This document shows, piece after piece, positions 33,083-41,704 of a stretch of 64,000 bases of DNA. Each line of letters begins with the position of its first letter. Within the stretch, counting starts at the first letter, position 1. Under the pieces are notes generated by a model. That model did not search any database. It was not told the DNA's origin and was given only the letters and a program-made list of their open reading frames with translations. Origin of the DNA: Eubacterium sp. (GTDB lineage Bacteria > Bacillota > Clostridia > Lachnospirales > Lachnospiraceae); contig JAFVAQ010000019.1 in the NCBI GenBank assembly GCA_017480495.1, positions 1 to 64,000 on the forward strand, written 5' to 3'. The position numbers and the translations under genes were made by a program.

Positions 33083-34090
33083 CTAGAATTTATTCCAACC
33101 ATCAGGAATGAATAACTGCTGGAATATCTCAACTGCGTAGTTATCAGTCATTCCTGATATATAATCACAAACTATATCTGATACATCAGCGCCACTCGCT
33201 ATGGCATCAGCAAATTCTCCAGATAACTTATCCGGATTATTATAATAATACTCATAAAGCATTTCTATCACTTCAAAAGCCTTTTCCTCTTCCTTTTTAA
33301 CTACTGGATTCGTATAAAGGTTTTCGAACATATATTTCCGAAGATCCATAAAGGCTTGCCAGAATTCGTCCGTCATCTTGACCCTAGGGCTATCCTGAGA
33401 ATTCTCTACTACATTATGAATCATTCTATCTATTCGGTCGCTTGTTGAATGTCCCAATATATTAGTACATTCTGAAGGGAGTTCATCTTCGAAAAGTACA
33501 CCAGCCATTATTCCATCATCTATATCGTGGCTAATATACGCTATCTTATCTGAGATTCTAACTATATCTCCCTCAAGCGTAGCAGGTGTAAGGCTAGTCT
33601 TATGATTCAGGATACCGTCTCTTACTTCCCATGTAAGATTGAGCCCCTGTCCATTTTTCTCTACCCTTTCAACTACTCTAACGCCATTGACATTATGTCC
33701 AAAAGGTTTACCCAGTGCCTTGCTAAGCGCTCTCTCTCCTACATGACCAAAAGGTGTATGACCTATATCATGTCCAAGAGCTATAGCTTCTGTCAGATCC
33801 TCGTTTGCCCTTATAGCCTTAGCTATAGTTCTTGCTATCTGCGAAACTTCAAGAGTATGAGTAAGTCTGGTTCTGTAATGATCCCCATCTGGAGTTAGAA
33901 AAACCTGTGTCTTATGCTTCAGTCTTCTAAAGGACTTACTATGAATGATGCGGTCTCTATCTCTCTGATATACTGTACGTATATCACTTTCCTCTTCCGG
34001 CACATCTCTGCCTCTAGACTCATCACTAAAGGATGCATACTTACTTAATTTTTGATGTTCTTCCTGTTCGTAACGCTCTCTAATAGTCAT
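33083..34090 (-). CDS. dgt: dGTP triphosphohydrolase-like HD protein
   Basis: Hydrolyses dNTPs to nucleosides plus triphosphate, or a related reaction. HD-domain metal ligands are visible in RLTHTLEVSQIA, ALGHDIGHTPFGH and SDKIAYISHDIDD. The 335-residue length fits the short Dgt type found upstream of dnaG in Clostridia. GAGGAG sits 6 nt before the ATG. First gene of the dgt-dnaG-rpoD-trmK run; no promoter consensus was obvious in the 34091-34228 AT-rich gap. Confidence 0.93.
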   Translation of the reverse strand: MTIRERYEQEEHQKLSKYASFSDESRGRDVPEEESDIRTVYQRDRDRIIHSKSFRRLKHKTQVFLTPDGDHYRTRLTHTLEVSQIARTIAKAIRANEDLTEAIALGHDIGHTPFGHVGERALSKALGKPFGHNVNGVRVVERVEKNGQGLNLTWEVRDGILNHKTSLTPATLEGDIVRISDKIAYISHDIDDGIMAGVLFEDELPSECTNILGHSTSDRIDRMIHNVVENSQDSPRVKMTDEFWQAFMDLRKYMFENLYTNPVVKKEEEKAFEVIEMLYEYYYNNPDKLSGEFADAIASGADVSDIVCDYISGMTDNYAVEIFQQLFIPDGWNKF

Positions 34091-34228
34091 TTTACACTCC
34101 TCAAAACCTAAGCCATTTCAGGAAAACCATATGTGACAAAACCATCCCCTAAAAAAGAGGACCCATCTTATTATTAAACATAAAAAAGAAGAATCCTTTT
34201 ATTTTTTTTATTTATTGCAATAGTTTTT

Positions 34229-34257
34229 TTGACAACAACTAACTATAATGCTAATAT
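34229..34257 (+). promoter_or_regulatory. Strong promoter of the first DUF624 gene
   Basis: TTGACA (34229-34234), 17 nt, TAATAT (34252-34257) with TGC before the -10 (extended). It reads into the gene at 34324, with AAAGG as ribosome site. Confidence 0.8.
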
Positions 34258-34323
34258 ATGAAAATGCGAGAAAAATAGCTGATTTGAAGGCTATTTAACC
34301 TATAACAGAAAGGTTGACATAAT

Positions 34324-35094
34324 ATGTCTAAAAACAATTCTAGCAAGAATTCCAACAAATTAGATAATAAAAAACAAAATAATGAACAATTATCTGATAC
34401 ACTATCTGCACAAAATGCAGATAAGCCTCAGATTGAAGGAAAAAAAGAAGAAAGCGAAGAAGCTCGCGTTAAGCCGACAAAAGCACAGCGGTTCTTCAAT
34501 GTAATAGATAAATTCGGCGATCTCTTCTTCCTGAATATTTACTTCTTTATAACCTGTATACCTATAGTAACGATCGGAGCTGCATTTACTGCACTATACA
34601 CCGTTACTAACAAAATGGTTAAGGACGATGAAAGTCCCGTTAAGGAAGCTTATTTCAAAGCCTTTAGAGAGAATCTAAAGCAGGGAACCATCATCTGGAT
34701 AGTAGATCTGATATATCTATTTCTGATGTATGTACAGTATTCATATGTTATCACTAGTAACAGTGAAACAGCACGTATCATTTATGTAATACTTGGGTTT
34801 GAGTTCATACTTGCAGCATTTGCTATACCTCTTCAATTCCCAATGGTTGCCAGATATGAGAATACAACATTTAACCTTATGAGAAATGCATTAGTCTTCT
34901 CTCTCGCCAACCTAGGAACCTGGATAAAAATATTCTTTATTTGGTCATTTCCAAGTATGCTGTACTTCCTGAATCCAAGAATCCTGGTATACACTTGGTT
35001 CCTCTGGGCCTTGTTCCTAACAGCTTTCTTTACATATGTAAGCTCAATGCTACTAATAAGATTCTACGACAAAATAGAAAAACCTAGAGAATAA
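34324..35094 (+). CDS. DUF624 (YesL-like) membrane protein
   Basis: YesL-family proteins accompany CUT1 sugar ABC transporters; their role is unknown. A polar, Asn/Lys-rich N-terminus of about 60 residues precedes five or six membrane helices. The family motif FLNIYFFITCIPIVTIGAAFTALYT is near residues 66-90 (shown here in part). It has its own strong promoter and ends in a terminator at 35118-35151, so it is not co-transcribed with the truncated binding-protein gene right after it. A second DUF624 gene is at 38502-39194. Confidence 0.88.
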   Translation: MSKNNSSKNSNKLDNKKQNNEQLSDTLSAQNADKPQIEGKKEESEEARVKPTKAQRFFNVIDKFGDLFFLNIYFFITCIPIVTIGAAFTALYTVTNKMVKDDESPVKEAYFKAFRENLKQGTIIWIVDLIYLFLMYVQYSYVITSNSETARIIYVILGFEFILAAFAIPLQFPMVARYENTTFNLMRNALVFSLANLGTWIKIFFIWSFPSMLYFLNPRILVYTWFLWALFLTAFFTYVSSMLLIRFYDKIEKPRE

Positions 35095-35117
35095 AATCTA
35101 TACTATTATAAATTGTT

Positions 35118-35151
35118 CATCCATAGTTTTATGCTATGGATGATTTTTTTT
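35118..35151 (+). terminator. Terminator of the first DUF624 gene
   Basis: CATCCATAG (35118-35126) and CTATGGATG (35134-35142) form a 9-bp stem with 7-nt loop, followed by T8 at 35144-35151. The truncated binding-protein sequence begins 13 nt later. Confidence 0.9.
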
Positions 35152-35164
35152 GCAATGAATGTGT

Positions 35165-36528
35165 AAACAACAGAGGCAACTACAGAGGCTACAACAGAGG
35201 CTGCTGTAGACGACACAGATGACACAGATGAAGCTACAGATGATGCTACAGCTGACACTGCTAGTGTCGCAGGTATCGAAGCTCCAAGTACCGACGGATG
35301 GGATGATTCCATGAAGATTTATGCTTATACATGGGATGATAATTTCCAGAAGACAGTAGAATTACTTCTTGAAGATCATCCAGAGTACAAAGATTATGTT
35401 GAATTCGTTAATCTTGGTGTTGGTGGTCAGTCAGAAGAATGGCTTACAGGAGTTGATACAGCACTTGAAAATGGAGATAAGTATCCATCACTTATCCCAG
35501 CTGATATCGGAGTTGCTAAGTACTGGTCAGAGGATGACACAAAAACAGCAAATCTGTATGATTTAGGATTTACAGATGAAATGTTTGCCAACAACTATGA
35601 TTTTGTACTTCAGTATTCAAAGTACAACGATGAACTTAAGGCTGTAACATATCAGGCAAATCCAGGTTCTCTTTTCTATCGTAGAGATATTGCAAAAGAA
35701 GTATTTGGAACAGATGATCCAGAAGCTATTCAGGAGAAACTTGGAGACTGGGATTCATTCTTTAAGGCTGCTGAGGAGCTTAAAGCTGCTGGATACAAAA
35801 TAGTTTCAGGTCCTAATGATATTGAGTATCCTACATGGGATGGTAAAGAAAATGCTTGGGTAAGTGTAGCTGATGATGGTTCTGAAACACTTGCTCTTGA
35901 GTCATCTGTTTCTGACTATCTTGAAAGAGCAAAGACTATCTATGATAACGATTATTCAAATAACTCACCTATGTGGGATGGTTCTTGGATGAGCGATATG
36001 AAGGATGATTCTAAGGTATTTTGTTACTTTGGATGTCCTTGGTTTGTAGGAACAATGGTTAACGATGGTGGCGCAACAGAAGGAAACTGGGGTGCATGCG
36101 TTGGTCCTAAGGCTTATCACTGGGGTGGTACATTCGTATCAATTGGTAAGGACACTCCAAACCCAGAACTTGCTGCATGGATAGCATATGAACTTTGCTG
36201 TGACGATGATTTTGCTGTTAAGCTTGTTAATTCTGATTGTGACACAAATTGTTCAGCTAACAAGGTAGCTAATGAGAGACTTATAAACGGTGAACTTTCA
36301 GATGATTTTGCAGCTTCTAAGTTCTTAGGCGGACAAAATCCATTTGAAGTATGGGCTGAAGCTGCTGAGGGCCTTGATCTCTCTAAGGAAACATATTCTG
36401 ACGGAACACTTCAGGGCTATATGAACGATGCATCTACAGGTTATAACGAAGGAACATATAGTTCTCTAGACGATGCTCTTAAGTATATCAAAGATCAGGC
36501 TAATACTGGTCTTGGTCTTTCAGAGTAA
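35165..36528 (+). pseudogene. 5'-truncated sugar-binding protein gene (ABC transporter)
   Basis: The frame of this solute-binding protein (SBP family 1) reads from a TAA at 35164-35166 through a TTEATTEATTEAAVDD linker into a full binding domain ending at 36528. The lipoprotein signal, lipobox and start codon that must precede the linker are missing, replaced by the DUF624 terminator. The first in-frame ATG (35311) would give a 405-residue protein with no export signal and a poor ribosome site. The body is intact (QANPGSLFYRRD, WGGTFVSIGKD) and distantly related to the protein at 42797-44245. Bases 35165-35207 are identical to 44118-44160 of that gene. Downstream permease genes are intact, so loss may be recent, or another lipoprotein may serve. 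Confidence 0.85.
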
Positions 36529-36575
36529 TTACCTAACTGGTGAATACTCCATAAGTAATATATAGATATTACAAT

Positions 36576-36608
36576 GCGCATCATCATTTAATATGGTGAT
36601 GCGCTTTT
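36576..36608 (+). terminator. Stem-loop between binding-protein and permease genes
   Basis: A 12-bp stem (GCGCATCATCAT with ATGGTGATGCGC, one G-U pair) and a TTAAT loop, followed by TTTTAT. Such attenuators after the binding-protein gene lower permease expression; the intact operon has a similar element at 42704-42739. Confidence 0.7.
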
Positions 36609-36633
36609 ATAAAAAAATTATGGGGGTGAGAAC

Positions 36634-37575
36634 TTGAATAAAAAGAAGACTGTAGAGCACGGTAAATATGGTATATACTTCAGTATCCCTTTTTTTGTGA
36701 TTTTTGCAATTTTCCAACTATATCCACTTATACTAACATTCTATAACTCACTTATTTATACTGAAAAACACGGTAGAAATACTGTAGATACATTTGGGTT
36801 TGGAAATTTCTCTCATTATATATTTGGTGCAGATGGTGGTGGAGAAATATGGAAGGCTCTGTTTATCACCATAGTATTATGGTTACTAAATTTTATACCA
36901 CAGATTTTACTTTCATTACTTTTAGCGGCATGGTTTACAGATTTAAAATATAAGCTAAAAGGAAATGGTATATATAAAGTAATAATGTATATGCCAAACA
37001 TTATTACTGCTGCGACTATCGCAGTATTATTCTATGCTTTATTTGAAGGTAGAGGTCCAATAACTACCTTATTCAGAGATTTGGGGTTAGTTGGAAAAGG
37101 CGGTTTTTTGGATAAAGGTTGGGCATCATTAATAATAATTGCATTTATTCAGTTTTGGATGTGGTATGGAAATACAATGATTGTCCTATGCGCTGGTATA
37201 CTGGGTATAAATCCTGCAATATACGAAGCAGCAATGGTTGATGGTGCATCATCCAGACAACAGTTCTTTCAAATTACCGTACCTTTATTAAAGCCAATAC
37301 TTCAGTACACTCTTGTGACATCAGCAATAGGTGGTCTACAAATGTTTGATATTCCACAACTATTTAATGATGGTGGTCCTGTTGTGAAGTTTGGTGAAGG
37401 TACAGTCAAATCTACCACAACAGTAATAATGCTAGTAAAACAATATGCTAATCCTGGCGCCACTCAGAATTTCGGGCGTGCAGCCGCATATTCTGTGATA
37501 TTATTTTTTGCAACTTTAGCTATAAGTCTTATCTTTTATAAGGCTACTCAGGAAAAAACATCAGATGGAAGGTAG
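36634..37575 (+). CDS. Sugar ABC transporter permease (MalF/UgpA type)
   Basis: Inner-membrane subunit of a CUT1 carbohydrate importer. Six transmembrane helices in 313 residues and the EAA loop EAAMVDGASSRQQFFQITVPLL (in part) for ATPase contact. The start is a TTG preceded by GGGGGTGAG at good spacing, so no upstream ATG is needed. It is more AT-rich than the homologous gene at 41705-42619. A partner permease follows after 10 bp. No ATPase gene is in the cluster, as usual when a shared MsmX-type ATPase serves several transporters. Confidence 0.92.
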   Translation: MNKKKTVEHGKYGIYFSIPFFVIFAIFQLYPLILTFYNSLIYTEKHGRNTVDTFGFGNFSHYIFGADGGGEIWKALFITIVLWLLNFIPQILLSLLLAAWFTDLKYKLKGNGIYKVIMYMPNIITAATIAVLFYALFEGRGPITTLFRDLGLVGKGGFLDKGWASLIIIAFIQFWMWYGNTMIVLCAGILGINPAIYEAAMVDGASSRQQFFQITVPLLKPILQYTLVTSAIGGLQMFDIPQLFNDGGPVVKFGEGTVKSTTTVIMLVKQYANPGATQNFGRAAAYSVILFFATLAISLIFYKATQEKTSDGR

Positions 37576-37585
37576 GTGAACAAGG

Positions 37586-38446
37586 TTGGATAAGGAAATT
37601 AAAGGTTTTTCTTCGGTGAAATTGATACGTTATATAGTATGTATCCTTCTTTGTTTCTTATCATTATTTCCATTTTATTTAATGATAATTAACTCGACAC
37701 TTAAGTCAAGCGATATACTTACAGGAATAAAGCTTCTTCCCGGAAGTCAATTTTCAGAAAATTTCAAAAATTTGTTAGATGCAGGTTCAAAAACAAGCGG
37801 TGTTAATGTATTAGAAGCTATGTTAAATTCATTAATGGTCACAATACCTGCCACAATTCTTCAAATTTATTTTGGATCACTCACAGCATATGCTGTTACT
37901 GCTTATAGATTTAAGGGACGCAATTTTATGTGGGGATTCATATATGCAATAATGATGATTCCTACTCAAGTATCTATTGTCGGTTTTATAAAAGTATGTA
38001 ACTTAACACACTTGTATGGTACATTTTGGCCATTAATAATTCCTGCTATAGCAGCACCTACAACAGTATATTTTATGAAACAATATATGGAAACAGGTTT
38101 ATCATTAGAAATAATAGAAGCTGCTAGAATTGACGGATCAAGCGAATTCGCCACTTTCAATACGATAGTACTTCCTCTTCTAAAACCAGCTATGGCTACA
38201 CAAGCCATTTTTGGATTTGTTGCTTCTTGGAATAATCTATATACACCTTCTCTTATTCTTGCTACAGAAAGAGATAAAATGACAATGCCAATGTACATAT
38301 CAGCTCTTAAAGCAGATGATAAGAATAGGGATTGGGGTCTTATATATTGCGGACTACTCGTCACTGTACTACCTATTATGATAATGTACTTTTTCCTATC
38401 AAAATACATTATTGCAGGTGTAGCACTTGGCGGTGTCAAAGAGTAA
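37586..38446 (+). CDS. Sugar ABC transporter permease (MalG/UgpE type)
   Basis: Second permease of the CUT1 importer. Six helices, EAA motif EAARIDGSSEFATFNTIVLP (in part), ending IIAGVALGGVKE. The start is TTG at 37586 with GGTAGGTGA upstream. Followed by a stem-loop and the second DUF624 gene. It is clearly distinct from the permease fragment at 39247-39450, which belongs to another lineage closer to 40836-41693. Confidence 0.92.
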   Translation: MDKEIKGFSSVKLIRYIVCILLCFLSLFPFYLMIINSTLKSSDILTGIKLLPGSQFSENFKNLLDAGSKTSGVNVLEAMLNSLMVTIPATILQIYFGSLTAYAVTAYRFKGRNFMWGFIYAIMMIPTQVSIVGFIKVCNLTHLYGTFWPLIIPAIAAPTTVYFMKQYMETGLSLEIIEAARIDGSSEFATFNTIVLPLLKPAMATQAIFGFVASWNNLYTPSLILATERDKMTMPMYISALKADDKNRDWGLIYCGLLVTVLPIMIMYFFLSKYIIAGVALGGVKE

Positions 38447-38471
38447 TCATACTTAAAAAATATTTATAAAT

Positions 38472-38500
38472 ATGTGCCACTCCATAATTGGGTGGCACAT
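38472..38500 (+). terminator. Stem-loop after the second permease
   Basis: ATGTGCCAC (38472-38480) pairs perfectly with GTGGCACAT (38492-38500). The following tract ATGTTTTCT is a weak U-run, so it may be a partial terminator or an RNA-processing stem. Confidence 0.5.
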
Positions 38501-38501
38501 T

Positions 38502-39194
38502 ATGTTTTCTAGGTTAGGAAAAACAAAGAGCATGAGTGCTAATGATTTAAAAAAACAAGATAAAAATAAATGGCGTTTAAAAAAATATCTAGATGGTTTC
38601 GGGAATATATTCGCTCTAAATGTTTGTTTTATTATTGCTTGTATTCCCATCATTACTATTGGAGCTTCATTAACTGCTACGTATGCAATGAGTATTCGTT
38701 TACAAGAAAACGAAGAAGAAACCGTTCTCCATGGATTTATTCACGAATTTAAGAGATGTTTTAAACAATCTACTATCGCATTTATAATTGTAATAATATT
38801 ACTAATTATACTTTATGGTGAATTCCTAGTTGTTAATAACTTCAGCGGATTTATATCGACTTTTTATTTTTTTGTTTTAGTTATAGAGTTACTTTTATTT
38901 TCTCTATCAACTACTTTTCTGTTTCCTATTTTAGCTCGATATAACAATAGTATAAAAAACTGTTTCAAAAATTCGTTCTTGTTATCGGTAGGCTATCGAT
39001 GGAGCTGGCTTAAAATAAACGTCGCTTGGATAGCTCCAATTGCTTTATCTATAATATATCCAACTATATTTTTGCAAACATGGTATTTTTGGCTTTTATT
39101 ATTCTTTGGTGCTATAATATATGGAACAAGTTATACAGTAAGATACGTATTCAATCAAAACAAAATTGCATCCGAAAGTGATTCACTCAAATAA
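38502..39194 (+). CDS. Second DUF624 (YesL-like) membrane protein
   Basis: Homologue of the protein at 34324, with the family motif LNVCFIIACIPIITIGASLTA (in part) and about five membrane helices. The upstream ATG at 38472 lies in a hairpin stem and is unlikely to be used. ATG 38502 and ATG 38532 are both possible, and neither has a strong ribosome site, so the N-terminus is uncertain. It follows the permease pair and is followed by a T7 tract and a permease fragment. Confidence 0.8.
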   Translation: MFSRLGKTKSMSANDLKKQDKNKWRLKKYLDGFGNIFALNVCFIIACIPIITIGASLTATYAMSIRLQENEEETVLHGFIHEFKRCFKQSTIAFIIVIILLIILYGEFLVVNNFSGFISTFYFFVLVIELLLFSLSTTFLFPILARYNNSIKNCFKNSFLLSVGYRWSWLKINVAWIAPIALSIIYPTIFLQTWYFWLLLFFGAIIYGTSYTVRYVFNQNKIASESDSLK

Positions 39195-39246
39195 ACAATC
39201 AGCTGTTATAGTCCTTAACACAGAATCTGAATGAATATTTTTTTTA

Positions 39247-39450
39247 AGTCCAGCCCTTGTACTAAAATCTGATGAGAAGAAAACTCTTCCTATTCTAATA
39301 GCAACACTACGTTCAGCTGATTATATGAAATTCGATATGGCTCAGGTATATATGTTTATAGCAATGGCAATTTTACCAGTCATTATTGTATATATATTTA
39401 TGGCAAAGAATATTGTTGCTGGTATGACAGTAGGTGCTGTAAAGGGTTAA
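39247..39450 (+). pseudogene. 3' remnant of a MalG-type sugar permease gene
   Basis: Frame SPALVLKSDEKKTLPILIA to MTVGAVKG and stop (39448-39450) aligns with the last 68 or so codons of the intact permease at 40836-41693, differing at only a few residues. Everything upstream is missing; the fragment starts immediately after a T7 tract (39239-39245) downstream of the second DUF624 gene. A terminator follows at 39478. An ATG at 39232 is in frame but has no ribosome site. Nucleotide divergence from the intact gene shows it is a remnant of a different, related operon, not a fresh copy. Confidence 0.88.
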
Positions 39451-39477
39451 TCGCAAGCAATTGTATAAGTAACTAGG

Positions 39478-39503
39478 GGTAGGCACATAGCCTACCTTTT
39501 TTT
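39478..39503 (+). terminator. Terminator after the permease remnant
   Basis: GGTAGGC (39478-39484) and GCCTACC (39490-39496) with loop ACATA, followed by a T-run. Retained from the lost operon. Confidence 0.85.
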
Positions 39504-39577
39504 ATCTAATTTGACTTTTAAAGAATATGTATTATCCTTTTACTTTACTAAATCACATAAAGAAAGGATACGCAAAT

Positions 39578-40639
39578 ATGAGAACAGATTTAAAAAGAGC
39601 AAATGGTTTAGGTTCTGTTTACAAACTATCAGGAAGGAGGTCCAGACCGTATGTTGCTGTTATCACATCAAGCTGTACCAAAAATGATAATAGATACACT
39701 CAAAAGCGAACGCCCATTGGTTATTTCGAAAACAGAGATGATGCTATCTTAGCACTTACTGAATACATCCATTCTCCTTACGATATGAGAAAAAGAAAAT
39801 ACAAATTAAGTGATGTATACTCCGAATGGAGCAAGGTTCATTTTGCCGAAATTAGTCCCTCTGCTGTTAGAACATGGAAGTCAGCATATTCTTACCTATC
39901 TCCTCTTCATAATATTCTATTTACAGATATACGAACTAGAGATTTAGATGATTGCATTAAGAATGCCCCAGTACATAGCAGTACAAAGAAGAAAATTAAA
40001 AGTCTCTGTAACCTGTTATATAAATATGCAATTAAATGTGAAATTTCAAATACTAATTATTCTGAGTATTGCGATAAAATACAAACTGATCCACCAGTAT
40101 ATACTAGAAATCCATTTTCAGAAGAAGAACTACATATGCTTTGGAAAAATGTTGATAAACCATATGTAGATATGATTGTTATAGCTATCTATACCGGATG
40201 GCGTCCTCAGGAACTCACCAAATTACAAACGACAAATATTTCTATCGAGAATATGACTATGTATGGAGGAATGAAGACAAGAGCAGGTATCAATCGAATT
40301 GTACCTATTCATAGTGAAATAAAAGATTTGATTTCATATAGATATAAGTATGCTATGAATAATTCTCTACCTGCCCTATTTGATACAAAAACAAATTCTA
40401 TTAATTACACAAAATATAATCGAAGATTCATTAATATAATGAATTCCTTTAATATGAATCATAAACCTCATGATACCAGACATACCTTCATCACATTAGC
40501 AAAAGAAGCTAATATGAATGATTTTATAATAAAACAAATAGTAGGACATACTACAGAAGATATAACAGAAAGAGTTTATACTCATAGGAGTATAGAATCA
40601 CTAAAAAATGAAATAGAAAAGATAAGAATATATAAATAG
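39578..40639 (+). CDS. int: Tyrosine recombinase / phage-type integrase
   Basis: Site-specific recombinase. An N-terminal arm-binding (AP2-like) domain (KRANGLGSVYKLSGRRSRPY, then ENRDDAILAL) precedes a SAM-like core-binding domain (about 85-170). The catalytic domain has Arg in TGWRPQEL, the HDTRHTF His/Arg box, GHTTEDIT and the nucleophile Tyr in ERVYTH. All catalytic residues seem present, so it may be active. The start is ATG 39578 with AAAGGA upstream; the longer frame from 39527 has no ribosome site. No excisionase, relaxase or phage gene is nearby. Directly downstream are 11-bp-phased repeats that look like its arm sites. Confidence 0.92.
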   Translation: MRTDLKRANGLGSVYKLSGRRSRPYVAVITSSCTKNDNRYTQKRTPIGYFENRDDAILALTEYIHSPYDMRKRKYKLSDVYSEWSKVHFAEISPSAVRTWKSAYSYLSPLHNILFTDIRTRDLDDCIKNAPVHSSTKKKIKSLCNLLYKYAIKCEISNTNYSEYCDKIQTDPPVYTRNPFSEEELHMLWKNVDKPYVDMIVIAIYTGWRPQELTKLQTTNISIENMTMYGGMKTRAGINRIVPIHSEIKDLISYRYKYAMNNSLPALFDTKTNSINYTKYNRRFINIMNSFNMNHKPHDTRHTFITLAKEANMNDFIIKQIVGHTTEDITERVYTHRSIESLKNEIEKIRIYK

Positions 40640-40647
40640 TATGATAT

Positions 40648-40767
40648 TGTAAGCTACGTGTTAGCTATCTGTTAGCTACCAAGAAAAAATTATTTAGAAA
40701 AATAAAATAATTGTAATTAAACTAAGGTAAAACGCATGTTAGCTATCTGTTAGCTACTTGTCAGCTA
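40648..40767 (+). repeat. Two triplets of TGTNAGCTA direct repeats phased at 11 bp
   Basis: Nonamers TGTAAGCTA, TGTTAGCTA, TGTTAGCTA begin at 40648, 40659 and 40670. TGTTAGCTA, TGTTAGCTA, TGTCAGCTA begin at 40737, 40748 and 40759. Spacing inside each triplet is exactly 11 bp. An AT-rich stretch of about 58 bp lies between. Position just after the integrase gene suggests arm-type integrase or excisionase sites; an iteron-like or regulator array is the alternative. Confidence 0.85.
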
Positions 40768-40781
40768 TGAATACTTAAATG

Positions 40782-40815
40782 AAAAATAGGAGCCAAACCA
40801 TTCGGTTTAGCTCCT
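40782..40815 (-). terminator. Terminator of the intact sugar ABC operon
   Basis: AGGAGC and GCTCCT (40788-40793/40810-40815) plus AAACC and GGTTT form the stem around ATTC; the minus strand then reads TATTTTTC. It ends the 44245-40836 transcript. Confidence 0.85.
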
Positions 40816-40835
40816 ATATTTATATGCATTTTTAA

Positions 40836-41693
40836 TTAACCCTTAACAGCTCCTACTGTCATACCAGCAACGATGTTCTTAGCCATGAAAATGTATACTA
40901 CGATAACTGGCAGGATAGCCAGTGCTATGAACATGTACACCTGGCCCATATCAAACTTAAGGAAGTCTGCTGAACGAAGTGTTGCTATAAGAATAGGAAG
41001 TGTCTTCTTGCTATCTGACTTAAGTACAAGTGCTGGAGTGAAGTAGTTATTCCAGCTTGTAACGAATGAGAAGATAGCCTGTACAGCGATAGCTGGCTTC
41101 ATAAGAGGAAGAGCTATTGTATTGAATATACGGAACTCTCCTGCACCATCTATACGTGCTGATTCCATAAGTTCCAAAGGAATGTTAGCTTCCATGTACT
41201 GCTTCATATAGAAGAATACTGCTGGAGCTGCAATTGCAGGAACAATAAGTGGAATAAATGAATCCATAAGTTTGATTCTTCTCAGCATGTTGATGAAACC
41301 AAGTGCTGTAACCTGTGTAGGAATCATCATGATTGCAAGGATAAAAGTAAATGCTGCTTTTCTCAGCTTGAAGTCATATGCATGAATAGCAAATGCTGTC
41401 ATTGTTGAGAAATATGTACTAAGTCCTGCTGTACATAATGAAATTATAAGGCTGTTTAAAAGTCCTCTAATAATAGGAAGATTACTGTTGTGGAACAGAC
41501 TATAAAGGTTCTTTCCAAGGTATCCTCCAGGGAGAAGTGTGAAACCTCTCTTAAGTGCTGCATTAGATCTGGTTGCATTAATGAAAAGTACATAGAACCA
41601 GAACAGACACATAATAGTTACAATAATGAGGACTACATATGCAATTATTCTTCGTGTGTGGACACCAAATCCACTTGTTTTCTTTTCTTCCAT
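40836..41693 (-). CDS. Sugar ABC transporter permease (MalG type)
   Basis: CUT1 inner-membrane subunit, 285 residues with six helices. EAA loop ESARIDGAGEFRIFNTIALP (in part). Conserved C-terminus MAKNIVAGMTVGAVKG. AAGGAGGG lies 5 nt before the ATG. It follows the MalF-type gene by 11 bp. The last third matches the remnant at 39247-39450. The transported sugar is unknown. Confidence 0.94.
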   Translation of the reverse strand: MEEKKTSGFGVHTRRIIAYVVLIIVTIMCLFWFYVLFINATRSNAALKRGFTLLPGGYLGKNLYSLFHNSNLPIIRGLLNSLIISLCTAGLSTYFSTMTAFAIHAYDFKLRKAAFTFILAIMMIPTQVTALGFINMLRRIKLMDSFIPLIVPAIAAPAVFFYMKQYMEANIPLELMESARIDGAGEFRIFNTIALPLMKPAIAVQAIFSFVTSWNNYFTPALVLKSDSKKTLPILIATLRSADFLKFDMGQVYMFIALAILPVIVVYIFMAKNIVAGMTVGAVKG

Positions 41694-41704
41694 GTTGCCC
41701 TCCT

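Noticed and set aside
34091..34228. Possible riboswitch or small RNA in the AT-rich gap between dgt and the DUF624 gene
   Set aside because: Only A/T tracts and no stable conserved stem or known aptamer motif.
35106..35312. Minus-strand 68-codon Ser/Val/Ala-rich frame
   Set aside because: Antisense of the TEATTEA linker of the truncated binding-protein gene; overlaps a terminator.
39247..41043. Permease remnant and intact permease end as attL/attR of the integrase
   Set aside because: The two copies are in inverted, not direct, orientation and are too diverged for att duplication.
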